64,000 bases of DNA from Roseburia sp. (GCA_022771695.1 JALEKJ010000008.1:1-64000), one strand, 5' to 3'. Shown: positions 35,196 through 43,907, counted from the first letter of the stretch. A program made the numbers and translations. Notes: generated from the letters alone by a model not told the origin.

Positions 35196-36362
35196 ATGAA
35201 GTGTGTAAAATGTGGGGCAGAGCTAAAAGAGGGATGTATTTACTGTTCTGTCTGTGGCAATGAAGCACAGATAGTTCCGGACTATAGCGTGTTGGAAGAC
35301 GATTATCTCCGCTCTCTTTTGAAGGAAGAGGAGAAAGCGGAGGCAGAAAAACGTGCGAGTCAGAATGCGCCGAAAGAGAAAAAACAAACCCAGGCACCCA
35401 AACAGCAGATGGACAATCGTATTCCGATTTTTGTTGTGTGCGGTGTTCTGGTTGTTGCAATTTTTATTGGAATTATCATCAAAGTGGTTATTGATCGTAA
35501 AAATGCAAACTCTTATGAGTACCAGGTATCAGCGGCCGAGCAGGAGTATGTAGATAAGAATTATGAAAATGCGCTACATTACTATAAGACGGCATTGGCA
35601 TTAAAGCCAAGCGATGTTCCGGTTCGTTTAGCGATGGCAGATATCTATGTGGAACAGGCAGAGTATGACGCTGCGATGGTTCTTCTAATGGAGGTCATTG
35701 ACTTAGAACCGCAGAATCAGACGGCATACAAGCGCTTGATTCAAATCTATGAGAAAAAAGAGGACTATGGCAGTATTATTGAGTTGGCTTCCGGTGTGGA
35801 AGATACGGATATATTAGAACTTTTTGAAGGATATCTGGTTGCAGCGCCAATCATATCTCCGGTAGAAGGGGAATACGACGAATATATTGATGTAACTCTT
35901 TTCTCTATAGAAGACTATGATATTTATTATACATTAGACGGAACCGAACCGGATAAAGAAAACGGTATTCGTTATACTTCCAATGGTACTTCCGATAAAA
36001 AAGACATTACGCTTGATGAGGCAGGAAAATATACAGTGCGTGCTGTCTGCATCAATGAAAAAGGTATCAGCAGCGAAATTGCCGAAGCTACTTATAATAT
36101 TGAGGTTGTGGCACCGGCATATGCAACTGTTTCTCCGGATGGTGGAAGAATTACTTCTGAGACGACGGTAACAGTTGAAGCCGAAGAAAATTGCACGATT
36201 TATTACACATGGGACGGGACAGACCCGACGGAAGCATCCTTGAAATATTTAGAACCACTTGAAATTCCGACCGGAAATAATATTTTGTCAATACTTGTGG
36301 TTAACGATAAAACCGGCTTAGACAGCGGTGTCTACCGGACGAATTTTATCTATTACCCATAA
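35196..36362 (+). CDS. Zinc-ribbon, TPR and CHB_HEX-repeat membrane protein
   Basis: 388-aa protein of unknown function. Order of parts: N-terminal zinc ribbon (Cys3, 6, 17, 20), charged low-complexity linker, one membrane segment (about 75-98, IPIFVVCGVLVVAIFIGIII), TPR repeats (about 108-190), and two beta-sandwich repeats of the chitobiase/beta-hexosaminidase C-terminal type, marked by YYTLDGTEPD and YYTWDGTDPT. The ribbon would be cytoplasmic and the TPR and sandwich repeats extracytoplasmic. ATG 35196 follows ggagagg by 10 nt. It converges on a second zinc-ribbon membrane protein at 36461-37132. Confidence 0.8.
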   Translation: MKCVKCGAELKEGCIYCSVCGNEAQIVPDYSVLEDDYLRSLLKEEEKAEAEKRASQNAPKEKKQTQAPKQQMDNRIPIFVVCGVLVVAIFIGIIIKVVIDRKNANSYEYQVSAAEQEYVDKNYENALHYYKTALALKPSDVPVRLAMADIYVEQAEYDAAMVLLMEVIDLEPQNQTAYKRLIQIYEKKEDYGSIIELASGVEDTDILELFEGYLVAAPIISPVEGEYDEYIDVTLFSIEDYDIYYTLDGTEPDKENGIRYTSNGTSDKKDITLDEAGKYTVRAVCINEKGISSEIAEATYNIEVVAPAYATVSPDGGRITSETTVTVEAEENCTIYYTWDGTDPTEASLKYLEPLEIPTGNNILSILVVNDKTGLDSGVYRTNFIYYP

Positions 36363-36390
36363 GCAATAGGTTGCAGCGAGAAATTCAATA

Positions 36391-36440
36391 AAAAAGCGTA
36401 TGGCTCTTGCTACATTGCAGACAGGAGTCATACGCTTTTT
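36391..36440. terminator. Bidirectional terminator between convergent genes
   Basis: 12-bp perfect outer stem aaaaagcgtatg (36391-36402) / catacgcttttt (36429-36440), with an inner gctc/gagt extension and a long loop. The A and T runs suit both directions. Confidence 0.85.
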
Positions 36441-36460
36441 CAGAAATAGGAAGATTGCGG

Positions 36461-37132
36461 TTAGAAAATTTCTGCGTAGAGCGTTTCGATGATATGGTCT
36501 AACAGAGCTTCCTCAACATCAGGATATTTTCCTACAATATTCTGGCGCATTACTTCATAACGTGCAAAATAAAGCATTTCTTCCTGCTGATTTGTATCAA
36601 GACTGGCATCGATGGCATTTTTGTCATACGAATCACGGAACCATGCCAGGATTTCCGATAACAACTCTTCCTCATTGTCTGCTGCGTCTGAATAGGACTT
36701 TATCTGAGCAAAAGAACGGATACCAATGACAAGAAAAATGACAAACATTGTTCCCATGACGACACAAATCATCACTTTCATATAGCTTGCTGTATGTAGT
36801 GGCAGTACGCCGATAGCAAATAAAACCAAAAGAACGAGACCAAGGATGCCCACAATGGTAAACGTATAGGCGGTAGACTTCATATCTTCGGTTTTACTTT
36901 TTTTGGACACATAGGCGTGTGCGGGCTGGGCAGGTGTTGCTTCTGTCTCTTCGGTAGTTTCTTCGGAAACACGCTCATCGGAAACTTCTTGATACATTTC
37001 ACAAAATGCCTCTTGGGAAGCCCTTGCCTCGGTAGCTTCGTATTCTTCTAAAGATTCTACAAGGGCAACGCCACAGTCTGCGCACTGTGTAATTCCCGAC
37101 ACATATTCATTTTTACAGTTTGGACACCACAT
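36461..37132 (-). CDS. Zinc-ribbon protein with two membrane segments
   Basis: 223-aa protein of unknown function. The N-terminal zinc ribbon MWCPNCKNEYVSGITQCADCG has Cys3, 6, 17 and 20. An acidic Glu/Thr-rich linker follows (about 30-85), then two membrane segments (about 90-115 and 120-142), then a soluble helical tail. The start is the second of two nearby ATGs (37132), giving 6-nt spacing from the SD gaggt. Its promoter at 37164-37192 diverges from rlmH. A relay or sensing role is only a guess. Confidence 0.75.
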   Translation of the reverse strand: MWCPNCKNEYVSGITQCADCGVALVESLEEYEATEARASQEAFCEMYQEVSDERVSEETTEETEATPAQPAHAYVSKKSKTEDMKSTAYTFTIVGILGLVLLVLFAIGVLPLHTASYMKVMICVVMGTMFVIFLVIGIRSFAQIKSYSDAADNEEELLSEILAWFRDSYDKNAIDASLDTNQQEEMLYFARYEVMRQNIVGKYPDVEEALLDHIIETLYAEIF

Positions 37133-37163
37133 GTTCATACCTCGTTTTATTATATTTTTATTT

Positions 37164-37192
37164 ATTATAGGGGATTTTCTAGACCATAGCAA
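37164..37192 (-). promoter_or_regulatory. Sigma-A promoter of the zinc-ribbon gene
   Basis: On the - strand TTGCTA (37192-37187), 17-bp spacer, TATAAT (37169-37164). Confidence 0.7.
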
Positions 37193-37200
37193 TAGAGTTG

Positions 37201-37209
37201 TGATATAAT
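37201..37209 (+). promoter_or_regulatory. Extended -10 promoter of rlmH
   Basis: TGATATAAT is a perfect extended -10 (TGNTATAAT). No good -35 is seen (agacca at the expected place). Start of transcription is expected about 7 bp further, at or near the rlmH ATG (37216). Confidence 0.6.
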
Positions 37210-37215
37210 TTTTTC

Positions 37216-37707
37216 ATGAAAATTACAATTTTATGCGTAGGAAAAATCAAAGAAAAATTTTATCGTGATGCGATTGCGGAATATGAAAAACGTTTGAGTC
37301 GTTATTGTAAATTGGAAATCATTGAGGTCGCAGATGAAAAGACACCGGAGGGAGCCAGCGAGACGGTAGAACTTCAGATTAAGGAGAAAGAAGCAGAGCG
37401 TATGATTGCACGTATGGAAAAGTATCTGTGTGACGGCGCGTTTGTCTGCGCACTCGCAATCGACGGCAAGCAGTTGGATTCCGTAGAGCTTTCAAAGAAG
37501 ATTGATAGGCTTGGTACCGGCGGTACAAGTCATATCATTTTTTTGATTGGCGGTTCGCTTGGAATGGCAGATTCCCTGTTAAAAAGGGCGGATATGAAGC
37601 TTTCTTTTTCTAAGATGACATTTCCGCATCAGTTGATGCGTGTTATTCTGTTAGAACAGATCTATCGCGCATACCGCATTATGAATGGAGAGCCGTATCA
37701 TAAATAA
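37216..37707 (+). CDS. rlmH: 23S rRNA pseudouridine-1915 N3-methyltransferase
   Basis: 163-aa SPOUT methyltransferase that modifies helix 69 of 23S rRNA on assembled 70S ribosomes. Seen: MKITILCVGKIKEKFYRDAI, ALAIDGKQLDSVELS, IIFLIGGSLGM and the C-terminal knot LSFSKMTFPHQLMRVILLEQIYRAYRIMNGEPYHK, which fits the family to its last residue. The start matches the family, yet no SD precedes it and the extended -10 lies only 6 bp upstream, so the mRNA may be leaderless. Confidence 0.96.
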   Translation: MKITILCVGKIKEKFYRDAIAEYEKRLSRYCKLEIIEVADEKTPEGASETVELQIKEKEAERMIARMEKYLCDGAFVCALAIDGKQLDSVELSKKIDRLGTGGTSHIIFLIGGSLGMADSLLKRADMKLSFSKMTFPHQLMRVILLEQIYRAYRIMNGEPYHK

Positions 37708-37733
37708 TTATTATCATATGAATGGAGACACTG

Positions 37734-38774
37734 ATGGAACAGCAACACAAGCGAAGGGTGCGTTATAAGGGAACACATCCGAGAAGCTTTCATGAAAAAT
37801 ATAAGGAATTGAATCCTGAAAAATATAAGGACACCGTTGAACACGTCATTCGCAAAGGTGGCACGCCCGCCGGCATGCACATCTCCATTATGGTGCAGGA
37901 AATCTTGGATTTTTTGCAGATACAACCGGGATGGCACGGATTGGACGCAACCTTAGGATATGGCGGTCATACTGCAAAAATGCTTGAGTGTCTAAAAGGC
38001 GAAGGTCATATCTGCGCCTTGGATGTCGACCCAATTGAGATGGAAAAGACGAAGAGACGTCTGGCAGAGATGGGGTATGGTGAAGACATCCTCACGGTTA
38101 TCCGCCAGAATTTTGCTAACATTGATTTGGTGGCAGAGGAGTATGGCAAGTTCAATTTTGTATTGGCGGATTTAGGTGTGTCATCCATGCAGATTGACAA
38201 TCCAGAACGAGGCTTTACTTATAAATACGAGGGACCACTGGATTTACGGCTGGATCCGACAAAAGGAACCTCTGCGACGGAACGCCTCCGTGAATTGACA
38301 CAGGATGAGTTGGAGGGAATGCTTGTTACCAATTCGGACGAGCCTTATGCCGCAGAAATTGCAAAGTCGGTGATAACGGCTTTTCGCAAGGGTGAAACAA
38401 TTGAAACTACGACACAGTTGAAAAGCGTGATTGAACAGGCGCTATCTTTCTTGCCGGAAAAAGAAAAAAAAGAGGCTGTAAAAAAAGCCTGTGCACGTAC
38501 ATTTCAGGCATTGCGCATTGATGTAAACAGTGAATTTGAAGTGCTGGAAGCTTTCCTGGAAAAATTGCCTGACGTTTTGGAACCGGGAGCGCGCGTGGCA
38601 ATTCTGACATTCCACTCTGGCGAAGATCGGTTGGTGAAAAAGGCATTTAAGCGTTTTTTTAAAGAAGGAATTTACAGCGAGATTTCCTCCGATGTCATAA
38701 GACCATCCGCAGAAGAATGTAACCGTAACAGTCGCGCTCGTTCTACAAAGATGCGTTGGGCAGTGCGCGCATAG
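37734..38774 (+). CDS. rsmH: RsmH-family 16S rRNA m4C1402 methyltransferase with N-terminal extension
   Basis: 346-aa SAM-dependent methyltransferase of the RsmH/MraW family. About 45 basic residues (HKRRVRYKGTHPRSFHEKY...) precede the usual HISIMVQEILDFL start. Seen: GLDATLGYGGHTAKML (SAM site), ALDVDPIEM, LADLGVSSMQIDNPERGFTY and LTFHSGEDRLVKKAFKRF, where canonical RsmH has FHSLEDR. It is not in a division/cell-wall cluster, so it is probably a second RsmH-like copy of the longer type; its target base is not proven. ATG 37734 follows ggag by 6 nt. Confidence 0.85.
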   Translation: MEQQHKRRVRYKGTHPRSFHEKYKELNPEKYKDTVEHVIRKGGTPAGMHISIMVQEILDFLQIQPGWHGLDATLGYGGHTAKMLECLKGEGHICALDVDPIEMEKTKRRLAEMGYGEDILTVIRQNFANIDLVAEEYGKFNFVLADLGVSSMQIDNPERGFTYKYEGPLDLRLDPTKGTSATERLRELTQDELEGMLVTNSDEPYAAEIAKSVITAFRKGETIETTTQLKSVIEQALSFLPEKEKKEAVKKACARTFQALRIDVNSEFEVLEAFLEKLPDVLEPGARVAILTFHSGEDRLVKKAFKRFFKEGIYSEISSDVIRPSAEECNRNSRARSTKMRWAVRA

Positions 38775-38821
38775 CTTAAAACAGTTTCTAAAAGTGAATC
38801 AGAAATAAGGGGGAATCTATC

Positions 38822-40132
38822 ATGAGAATGTATGACTTAATTGCAAAAAAGAAAAAAGGGGAAGAACTGACAACGGAAGAAATCCGTTATATGATAGGGG
38901 GATTTACAGACGGTAGCATTCCGGATTATCAGATGTCTGCAATGACAATGGCAATTTGCTTTCAAGGGATGAGCAAGCGTGAGACAGTTGACCTGACACT
39001 CGCGATGCGAGACAGTGGTGAAGTATTAGACTTGTCAGGTATCAAGGGAGTGAAGGTCGACAAACACAGTACCGGTGGCGTTGGTGACAAGACTTCGCTT
39101 GCATTGACGCCGATTGTCGCTGCACTTGGCGTACCGGTTGCGAAAATGTCCGGAAGAGGTCTTGGACATACCGGTGGAACGATTGATAAATTGGAATGTT
39201 TTGAGGGATTTACAACCGGAATTTCTGACGAGACATTTGTCCGCAATGTCAATGAAATCGGCATTGCGATTGCAGGTCAGACTGCAAATCTTGCTCCGGC
39301 TGACAAAAAGCTTTATGCGCTTCGTGATGTGACGGCAACCGTAGATCAGATGTCTCTGATTGCGAGCTCCATTATGAGTAAGAAGCTTGCATCCGGAAGT
39401 GATGCCATCGTGCTTGATGTCAAGACCGGAAACGGTGCATTTATGAAAAAGTTTGAAGATTCGGTTGCTTTGGCAGAAGAAATGGTATCCATCGGAACCA
39501 TGGCGGGTAAGAAGACTGCCGCCGTTATCACGGATATGGATCAGCCGCTGGGATATGCAGTTGGCAATTCTCTCGAGGTATTAGAGGCAATCGAGACATT
39601 AAACGGCAACGGACCGGAAGATTTTAAAGAGGTTGTCTTTGCACTGGGATCTTTGATGTTGCAGCTTGGCGGTAAAGCGCAAGATGATGCAGAAGCTCGC
39701 AGCATGATGGAGACTGTGATAACAGACGGTTCTGCAAAAAAGAAATTTGCAGAATTTATAGAGGCACAGGGTGGTGATGCTTCTCCAATCTATGATACGT
39801 CCCTGCTTGAGATTGCAAAAACAGAAGTTCCGGTAGTGGCAGATTGTGACGGTTATGTCCATCGCATTCTTGCCGAAGAAATCGGGATTGCTTGTATGAG
39901 CTTAGGGGGTGGAAGAGAGACAAAAGAGAGTGAAATCGACCTTTCTGTCGGCATTGTTCTAAAAAAGAAAAAGGGGGATGTCGTAAAGACCGGCGATACC
40001 CTGGCTGTCATCTATGGAAATGATTCCGAAAAAATCGCACGTGCAAGCGAATTGATTTGTCATGCTTATGAAATTGAGAGCACCCCGGCAGAAAAGCTTC
40101 CGGTGATTCGCAAATATATCTTTTCTGAATAA
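38822..40132 (+). CDS. pdp: Pyrimidine-nucleoside phosphorylase
   Basis: 436-aa enzyme cleaving thymidine, uridine or deoxyuridine with phosphate to a base and (deoxy)ribose-1-phosphate. Seen: the family signature region KMSGRGLGHTGGTIDKLEC, VDKHSTGGVGDKTSLAL, SIMSKKLASGSDAIVLDVKTGNGAFMK and TDMDQPLGYAVGN. The KHSTGGVGDK phosphate loop fits either DeoA or Pdp; Firmicute enzymes are usually Pdp. SD aaggggg lies upstream. Confidence 0.94.
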   Translation: MRMYDLIAKKKKGEELTTEEIRYMIGGFTDGSIPDYQMSAMTMAICFQGMSKRETVDLTLAMRDSGEVLDLSGIKGVKVDKHSTGGVGDKTSLALTPIVAALGVPVAKMSGRGLGHTGGTIDKLECFEGFTTGISDETFVRNVNEIGIAIAGQTANLAPADKKLYALRDVTATVDQMSLIASSIMSKKLASGSDAIVLDVKTGNGAFMKKFEDSVALAEEMVSIGTMAGKKTAAVITDMDQPLGYAVGNSLEVLEAIETLNGNGPEDFKEVVFALGSLMLQLGGKAQDDAEARSMMETVITDGSAKKKFAEFIEAQGGDASPIYDTSLLEIAKTEVPVVADCDGYVHRILAEEIGIACMSLGGGRETKESEIDLSVGIVLKKKKGDVVKTGDTLAVIYGNDSEKIARASELICHAYEIESTPAEKLPVIRKYIFSE

Positions 40133-40155
40133 GATTTCATGATTTTTCATATAGT
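40127..40155 (+). promoter_or_regulatory. Candidate sigma-E promoter of yqfC
   Basis: GAATAAG (40127-40133), 14-bp spacer, CATATAGT (40148-40155), resembling the Bacillus sigma-E pattern. The start of transcription would fall at about the yqfC ATG (40161), and no SD is seen there. Confidence 0.4.
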
Positions 40156-40160
40156 TATAT

Positions 40161-40460
40161 ATGAAAAGAAATGACAGTAATGCGAGGGGGCATGCGCCTA
40201 CCCTGCGCGAAAAGATGGTAACCAATTTAGAACTTCCCAAGGATTTGATGTTAGGAGCAAGCGTGCTCACTGTCACCGGCAGAGGGGAAGCGTTAATTTC
40301 AAATTATAAAGGAATCCTGGAATATAAGGATTCCTTTATCAGAGTTCAGACAAAAAATTGCAGGATTCAGATATCCGGTGCACATCTTGTAATTGATTAT
40401 TATACGAATGAAGAGATGAAAATTACCGGTTTTATTGAGTCGATACAGTACGAGACATAA
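40161..40460 (+). CDS. yqfC: Sporulation protein YqfC
   Basis: 99-aa YabP/YqfC-family protein (REKMVTNLELPKDLMLGASVLTVTGRGEALISNYKGILEY...). In Bacillus it is made in the mother cell under sigma-E; its exact role is unclear. yqfD follows after 6 bp, the conserved order, then phoH. No SD precedes the ATG. Confidence 0.85.
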   Translation: MKRNDSNARGHAPTLREKMVTNLELPKDLMLGASVLTVTGRGEALISNYKGILEYKDSFIRVQTKNCRIQISGAHLVIDYYTNEEMKITGFIESIQYET

Positions 40461-40466
40461 AATTTC

Positions 40467-41711
40467 ATGTTGCTATCATTGATGAAATATGCCAAAGGGT
40501 ATGTTTATGTCCGGATTACCGGATATGCACCGGAACGCTTTTTAAATCTCTGCGGCAATCGAGATATCTTAATATGGAATTTATTGCCCTGTGAAGACGG
40601 TTATGAGTTTTGCATCAGTGTAGCCGGCTTCCGTCAGCTAAAGCCAATTCTAAAGAAGACACGCACAAAGGTCCGCATCTTACGACGTGTAGGAGCCCCG
40701 TTTTTGACATTTCGCTATCGAAAACGCAAACTGTTTGGTGTAGGACTCCTTTTCTTTGGCATGCTCTTATATTATCTGTCCGGGTTTATTTGGAACATTG
40801 AAATCAATGGTAATTCTTATCTGTCAAATGAAGTCATATTAGATTTCTTAAAAGACGAGGCATGTACGTTTGGCACAAAAAAGAGTGATATCAACTGTCA
40901 GGTGCTAGAAGAGGCTCTTCGAAGCCGTTACAGTGAAGTAATATGGACTTCCATCAAAATTTACGGCACAAAAATGACGGTAGATATTCAGGAAAACCTT
41001 TTACCGGAGGAGCAGTATGAGAAGCAGGATGATGCCGTCTACGATATCGTCGCAGCAAAGGATGGCGTTGTTACCGAAATCATAACGCGCAGCGGTACAC
41101 CGCTTGTTACAGCAGGAACAGAAGTAAAAAAGGGGGATTTACTCGTCAGTGGATGTGTCGAAATTAAGAATGATGCGGATGAGGTGGTAGAATACCTTTA
41201 TCACAGTTCGGATGCAGACATTGTCGGTAAGGTGGTTTATCCTTATCATGACGTGATAAAAAAGGAGTATATTGCTACAACGCCTACGGAGAAAAGCTGT
41301 AAGGACTATACGTTGCTTATAGGAGAAATTACGTTTAAAAATCCTTTTTTTCATAACCCATATGAGGAATATCGGATGACCACGGATACCTATCAGGTAC
41401 ATGTAACGGATAATTTTTATCTTCCAATCTGGGTGACCCGATACAATTACCAAGAAGTTAAAAAACAGCAAAAGTCTCACAGTGAAAAAGAAATCCGTCA
41501 GATTGCATCAAAGAATCTTATGAACTATCTGCAAGATTTGGAAGAAAAAGGTATTCAAATTATTGGAAAAAATGTTATTATAAAGAGAACTGATAAAGGC
41601 TATTTGGCGAGTGGTACCATTGAGGTCTACGAGTCGATTGTTTCTTATCAGCCGACAGAGATAAGAAATATCACGAGTGAAGAAAGGCAGAATGCAGATG
41701 AGTCTGACTGA
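40467..41711 (+). CDS. yqfD: Sporulation protein YqfD
   Basis: 414-aa YqfD-family membrane protein. It has a basic N-terminal soluble part (FLNLCGNRDILIWNL..), one membrane segment (about 89-110, KLFGVGLLFFGMLLYYLSGFIW), then an extracytoplasmic part with INGNSYLSNEVILDFL and AKDGVVTEIITRSGTPLVTAGTEVKKGDLLVSG. It is required for efficient sporulation in Bacillus (also called stage IV YqfD). It overlaps the phoH start slightly. No clear SD is seen; it is probably coupled to yqfC. Confidence 0.88.
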   Translation: MLLSLMKYAKGYVYVRITGYAPERFLNLCGNRDILIWNLLPCEDGYEFCISVAGFRQLKPILKKTRTKVRILRRVGAPFLTFRYRKRKLFGVGLLFFGMLLYYLSGFIWNIEINGNSYLSNEVILDFLKDEACTFGTKKSDINCQVLEEALRSRYSEVIWTSIKIYGTKMTVDIQENLLPEEQYEKQDDAVYDIVAAKDGVVTEIITRSGTPLVTAGTEVKKGDLLVSGCVEIKNDADEVVEYLYHSSDADIVGKVVYPYHDVIKKEYIATTPTEKSCKDYTLLIGEITFKNPFFHNPYEEYRMTTDTYQVHVTDNFYLPIWVTRYNYQEVKKQQKSHSEKEIRQIASKNLMNYLQDLEEKGIQIIGKNVIIKRTDKGYLASGTIEVYESIVSYQPTEIRNITSEERQNADESD

Positions 41712-42732
41712 AGTATCGTTAAATATTCCAACTGACCACATGGCGAATGTATTTGGACAGTTTGATGCATATATCAAGAAAATTGAACGGACCTTAAACG
41801 TGACCGTTGTAGTGCGTGGCGAAAATATGAAGATTTTGGGTGATGAGCGCCGGGCAAAACGCGCAGCAGATGTATTTCTGCAGTTGATAGAGCTCTCGCG
41901 CCGTGGCAACGTTATCTCAGAGCAGAATGTGAATTATGCTTTGGCACTGATGGAGGAGGAGAAAGAATCCGCCATCGTAGAGATTGACCGCGAATGTATC
42001 TGTCATACGATAAACGGGAAACCGGTAAAGCCGAAGACACTTGGACAGAAGGCTTATGTCGATGCAATTCGCGAGAAGATGATTGTGTTTGGAATGGGAC
42101 CTGCTGGTACAGGTAAAACATATCTCGCCATGGCTATGGCAATTACTGCGTTTAAAAATGAAGAGGTAGGAAGAATTATTTTGACGCGTCCTGCCATCGA
42201 AGCAGGGGAGAAGCTTGGCTTTCTTCCGGGCGATTTGCAGAGCAAGGTTGACCCGTATTTAAGACCGCTCTATGATGCGCTTTATCAGATTATGGGGGCA
42301 GAGAGTTTTCAGAAGAATATGGAAAAGGGGCTTATTGAGGTTGCACCTCTTGCCTATATGAGAGGTCGCACTTTAGATAATGCCTTTATTATCTTAGATG
42401 AGGCGCAGAATACGACTCCTGCGCAGATGAAGATGTTCCTGACACGTATCGGCTTCGGTTCAAAAGCGGTTATCACAGGTGATGCGACACAGAAAGACCT
42501 TGCGCCGGGCACACAATCCGGTCTGGACGTAGCGCTTAAAGTCCTTCGTAAAGTGGATGAGATTGGCATCTGTGAACTGACGAGCCAGGATGTCGTGCGT
42601 CATCCGGTGGTGCAGAAGATTGTCAAAGCATATGAAGATTATGAGAATAACACAAGAAAAAAAGCTGCATCGAAGAACCGGAAAAAAAGTTCTGATGTCA
42701 GGAAAGAAAAACAGGAGCCGAAAGAACGATGA
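41692..42732 (+). CDS. phoH: PhoH-like ATPase
   Basis: 346-aa PhoH-family P-loop ATPase. A short KH-like N-terminal region (IPTDHMANVFGQFDAYIKKIER...) precedes the ATPase core: Walker A GMGPAGTGKTYLAMAMA, RIILTRPAIEAGEKLGFLPGDLQ, Walker B FIILDEAQNTTP, and VITGDATQKDLAPG. Members are thought to act in RNA metabolism; its place next to ybeY is conserved. Two in-frame ATGs (41692 and 41698) are possible; the SD aaagg is 4 and 10 nt away respectively. It overlaps yqfD by 20 bp. Confidence 0.93.
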   Translation: MQMSLTEVSLNIPTDHMANVFGQFDAYIKKIERTLNVTVVVRGENMKILGDERRAKRAADVFLQLIELSRRGNVISEQNVNYALALMEEEKESAIVEIDRECICHTINGKPVKPKTLGQKAYVDAIREKMIVFGMGPAGTGKTYLAMAMAITAFKNEEVGRIILTRPAIEAGEKLGFLPGDLQSKVDPYLRPLYDALYQIMGAESFQKNMEKGLIEVAPLAYMRGRTLDNAFIILDEAQNTTPAQMKMFLTRIGFGSKAVITGDATQKDLAPGTQSGLDVALKVLRKVDEIGICELTSQDVVRHPVVQKIVKAYEDYENNTRKKAASKNRKKSSDVRKEKQEPKER

Positions 42733-43907
42733 ATGACCGTTTTGTAATAAAACGATATCTGAATATAGCACTTATACTATTTTGGACATTAGCGGGTACC
42801 ATGGTCGTTTCCTTGTTGCATGGGAAATATATGGACGAGGTTGTGGTCTATCTGATTATCGATTTGATATTCATGGCACTTTTTTTGTTTGTATTAGAGC
42901 ATAACCGCATGCATAAGAGTATCTCTTCTAATAAAGAAACGACGTTTCGCAGAATTTTGCATGGTTATATGATTTCATGGATGCTTGTATTGATAAGCTC
43001 CTTTATGCCGGAGTTTTTAAAACCAATGCTTGCAATACCACTGGTGATGGCCGCATTTAGTACACAAGGCATTGCTATATGTGTCGGAATGTTTCTGAGC
43101 ACTATCTTATGTCTTATCTCTGGCAGTGCGATTCATGAGATGGTGCTTTATACATTATTCATTCTATTTGGCTGTATGCTTGCGGATGCACTTGAAGAAA
43201 GCAGGTTCAAGCTTTGGTGCGAATTGGCGATTCTTGCAATTTCAACGACTTTACCTGCATTGTTTTATTATTTGGCTTATCGAGAAACAAAAATGTCATT
43301 GTTGCTGTTCGGCGCATTGGAAGGACTTGTTATTGATATTTTTTTACATTTGTTTTATATGCGTGCCGTTGACGAGAAGGAAGCGGAGATATCGGATACA
43401 CTGGACGATATGTTGGATGAATCCTATCCTCTTTGTCGTGAACTCAAAAATTTTTCGAAGGCAGATTATAAACACGCCAAACGTGTCTCACGCCTTTCGG
43501 GAAAATGTGCACGCTTGGTTGGTGCAGACGAAAGGCTCAGTGCGGTGGCAGGATTTTATTATCGAATTGGTATTTTGGAAGGGGAATCTATCGTCTCTGG
43601 CGGTATTCGCATTGCCCAGAGGGAATGTTTCCCGGAGGATGTTATCAGAATTATCAGCGAATACAACGGGGAGCAGGAATTGCCATCCACCATTGAGTCT
43701 GCTATTGTGCATATGGTAGACGGATTAATGAAAAAGCTTGAATTGTTCGATGAGGATATGATGTCAAGCGGGTGGAATCAGAACATGGTCATCTATCAGA
43801 CCTTAAATGATTTTTCAACACAGGGATTATACGATAAATCCGGGCTTAGCATGAATATGTTTTTGAAAATTCGAGAATATTTGGTAAATGAGGAGGCGCT
43901 GCTATGA
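42729..43907 (+). CDS. PgpH/YqfF-like membrane protein with degenerate HD domain
   Basis: 392-aa protein in the slot that PgpH (7TM-HD, cyclic di-AMP phosphodiesterase) holds between phoH and ybeY. About six or seven membrane segments fill residues 10-215, followed by an HD-like domain. The large extracellular domain of PgpH (normally about 700 aa in total) is missing. His249 (YKHAKRV) keeps the first HD histidine, but the His-Asp pair, expected in YYHDIGK, is Tyr278-Arg279 (FYYRIGIL). It should therefore not bind metal or hydrolyse c-di-AMP. It overlaps phoH and ybeY by 4 bp each. The frame is intact, so it is not an ordinary pseudogene. Confidence 0.75.
   Translation: MNDRFVIKRYLNIALILFWTLAGTMVVSLLHGKYMDEVVVYLIIDLIFMALFLFVLEHNRMHKSISSNKETTFRRILHGYMISWMLVLISSFMPEFLKPMLAIPLVMAAFSTQGIAICVGMFLSTILCLISGSAIHEMVLYTLFILFGCMLADALEESRFKLWCELAILAISTTLPALFYYLAYRETKMSLLLFGALEGLVIDIFLHLFYMRAVDEKEAEISDTLDDMLDESYPLCRELKNFSKADYKHAKRVSRLSGKCARLVGADERLSAVAGFYYRIGILEGESIVSGGIRIAQRECFPEDVIRIISEYNGEQELPSTIESAIVHMVDGLMKKLELFDEDMMSSGWNQNMVIYQTLNDFSTQGLYDKSGLSMNMFLKIREYLVNEEALL

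Noticed and set aside
43126-43719. 197-aa + strand frame inside the PgpH-like gene
   Set aside because: The other frame carries membrane segments, an HD-like domain and 4-bp couplings to both neighbours; this one has His/Trp/Cys-rich noise composition and no SD. I also considered it as evidence of a frameshifted PgpH, but the main frame is continuous.
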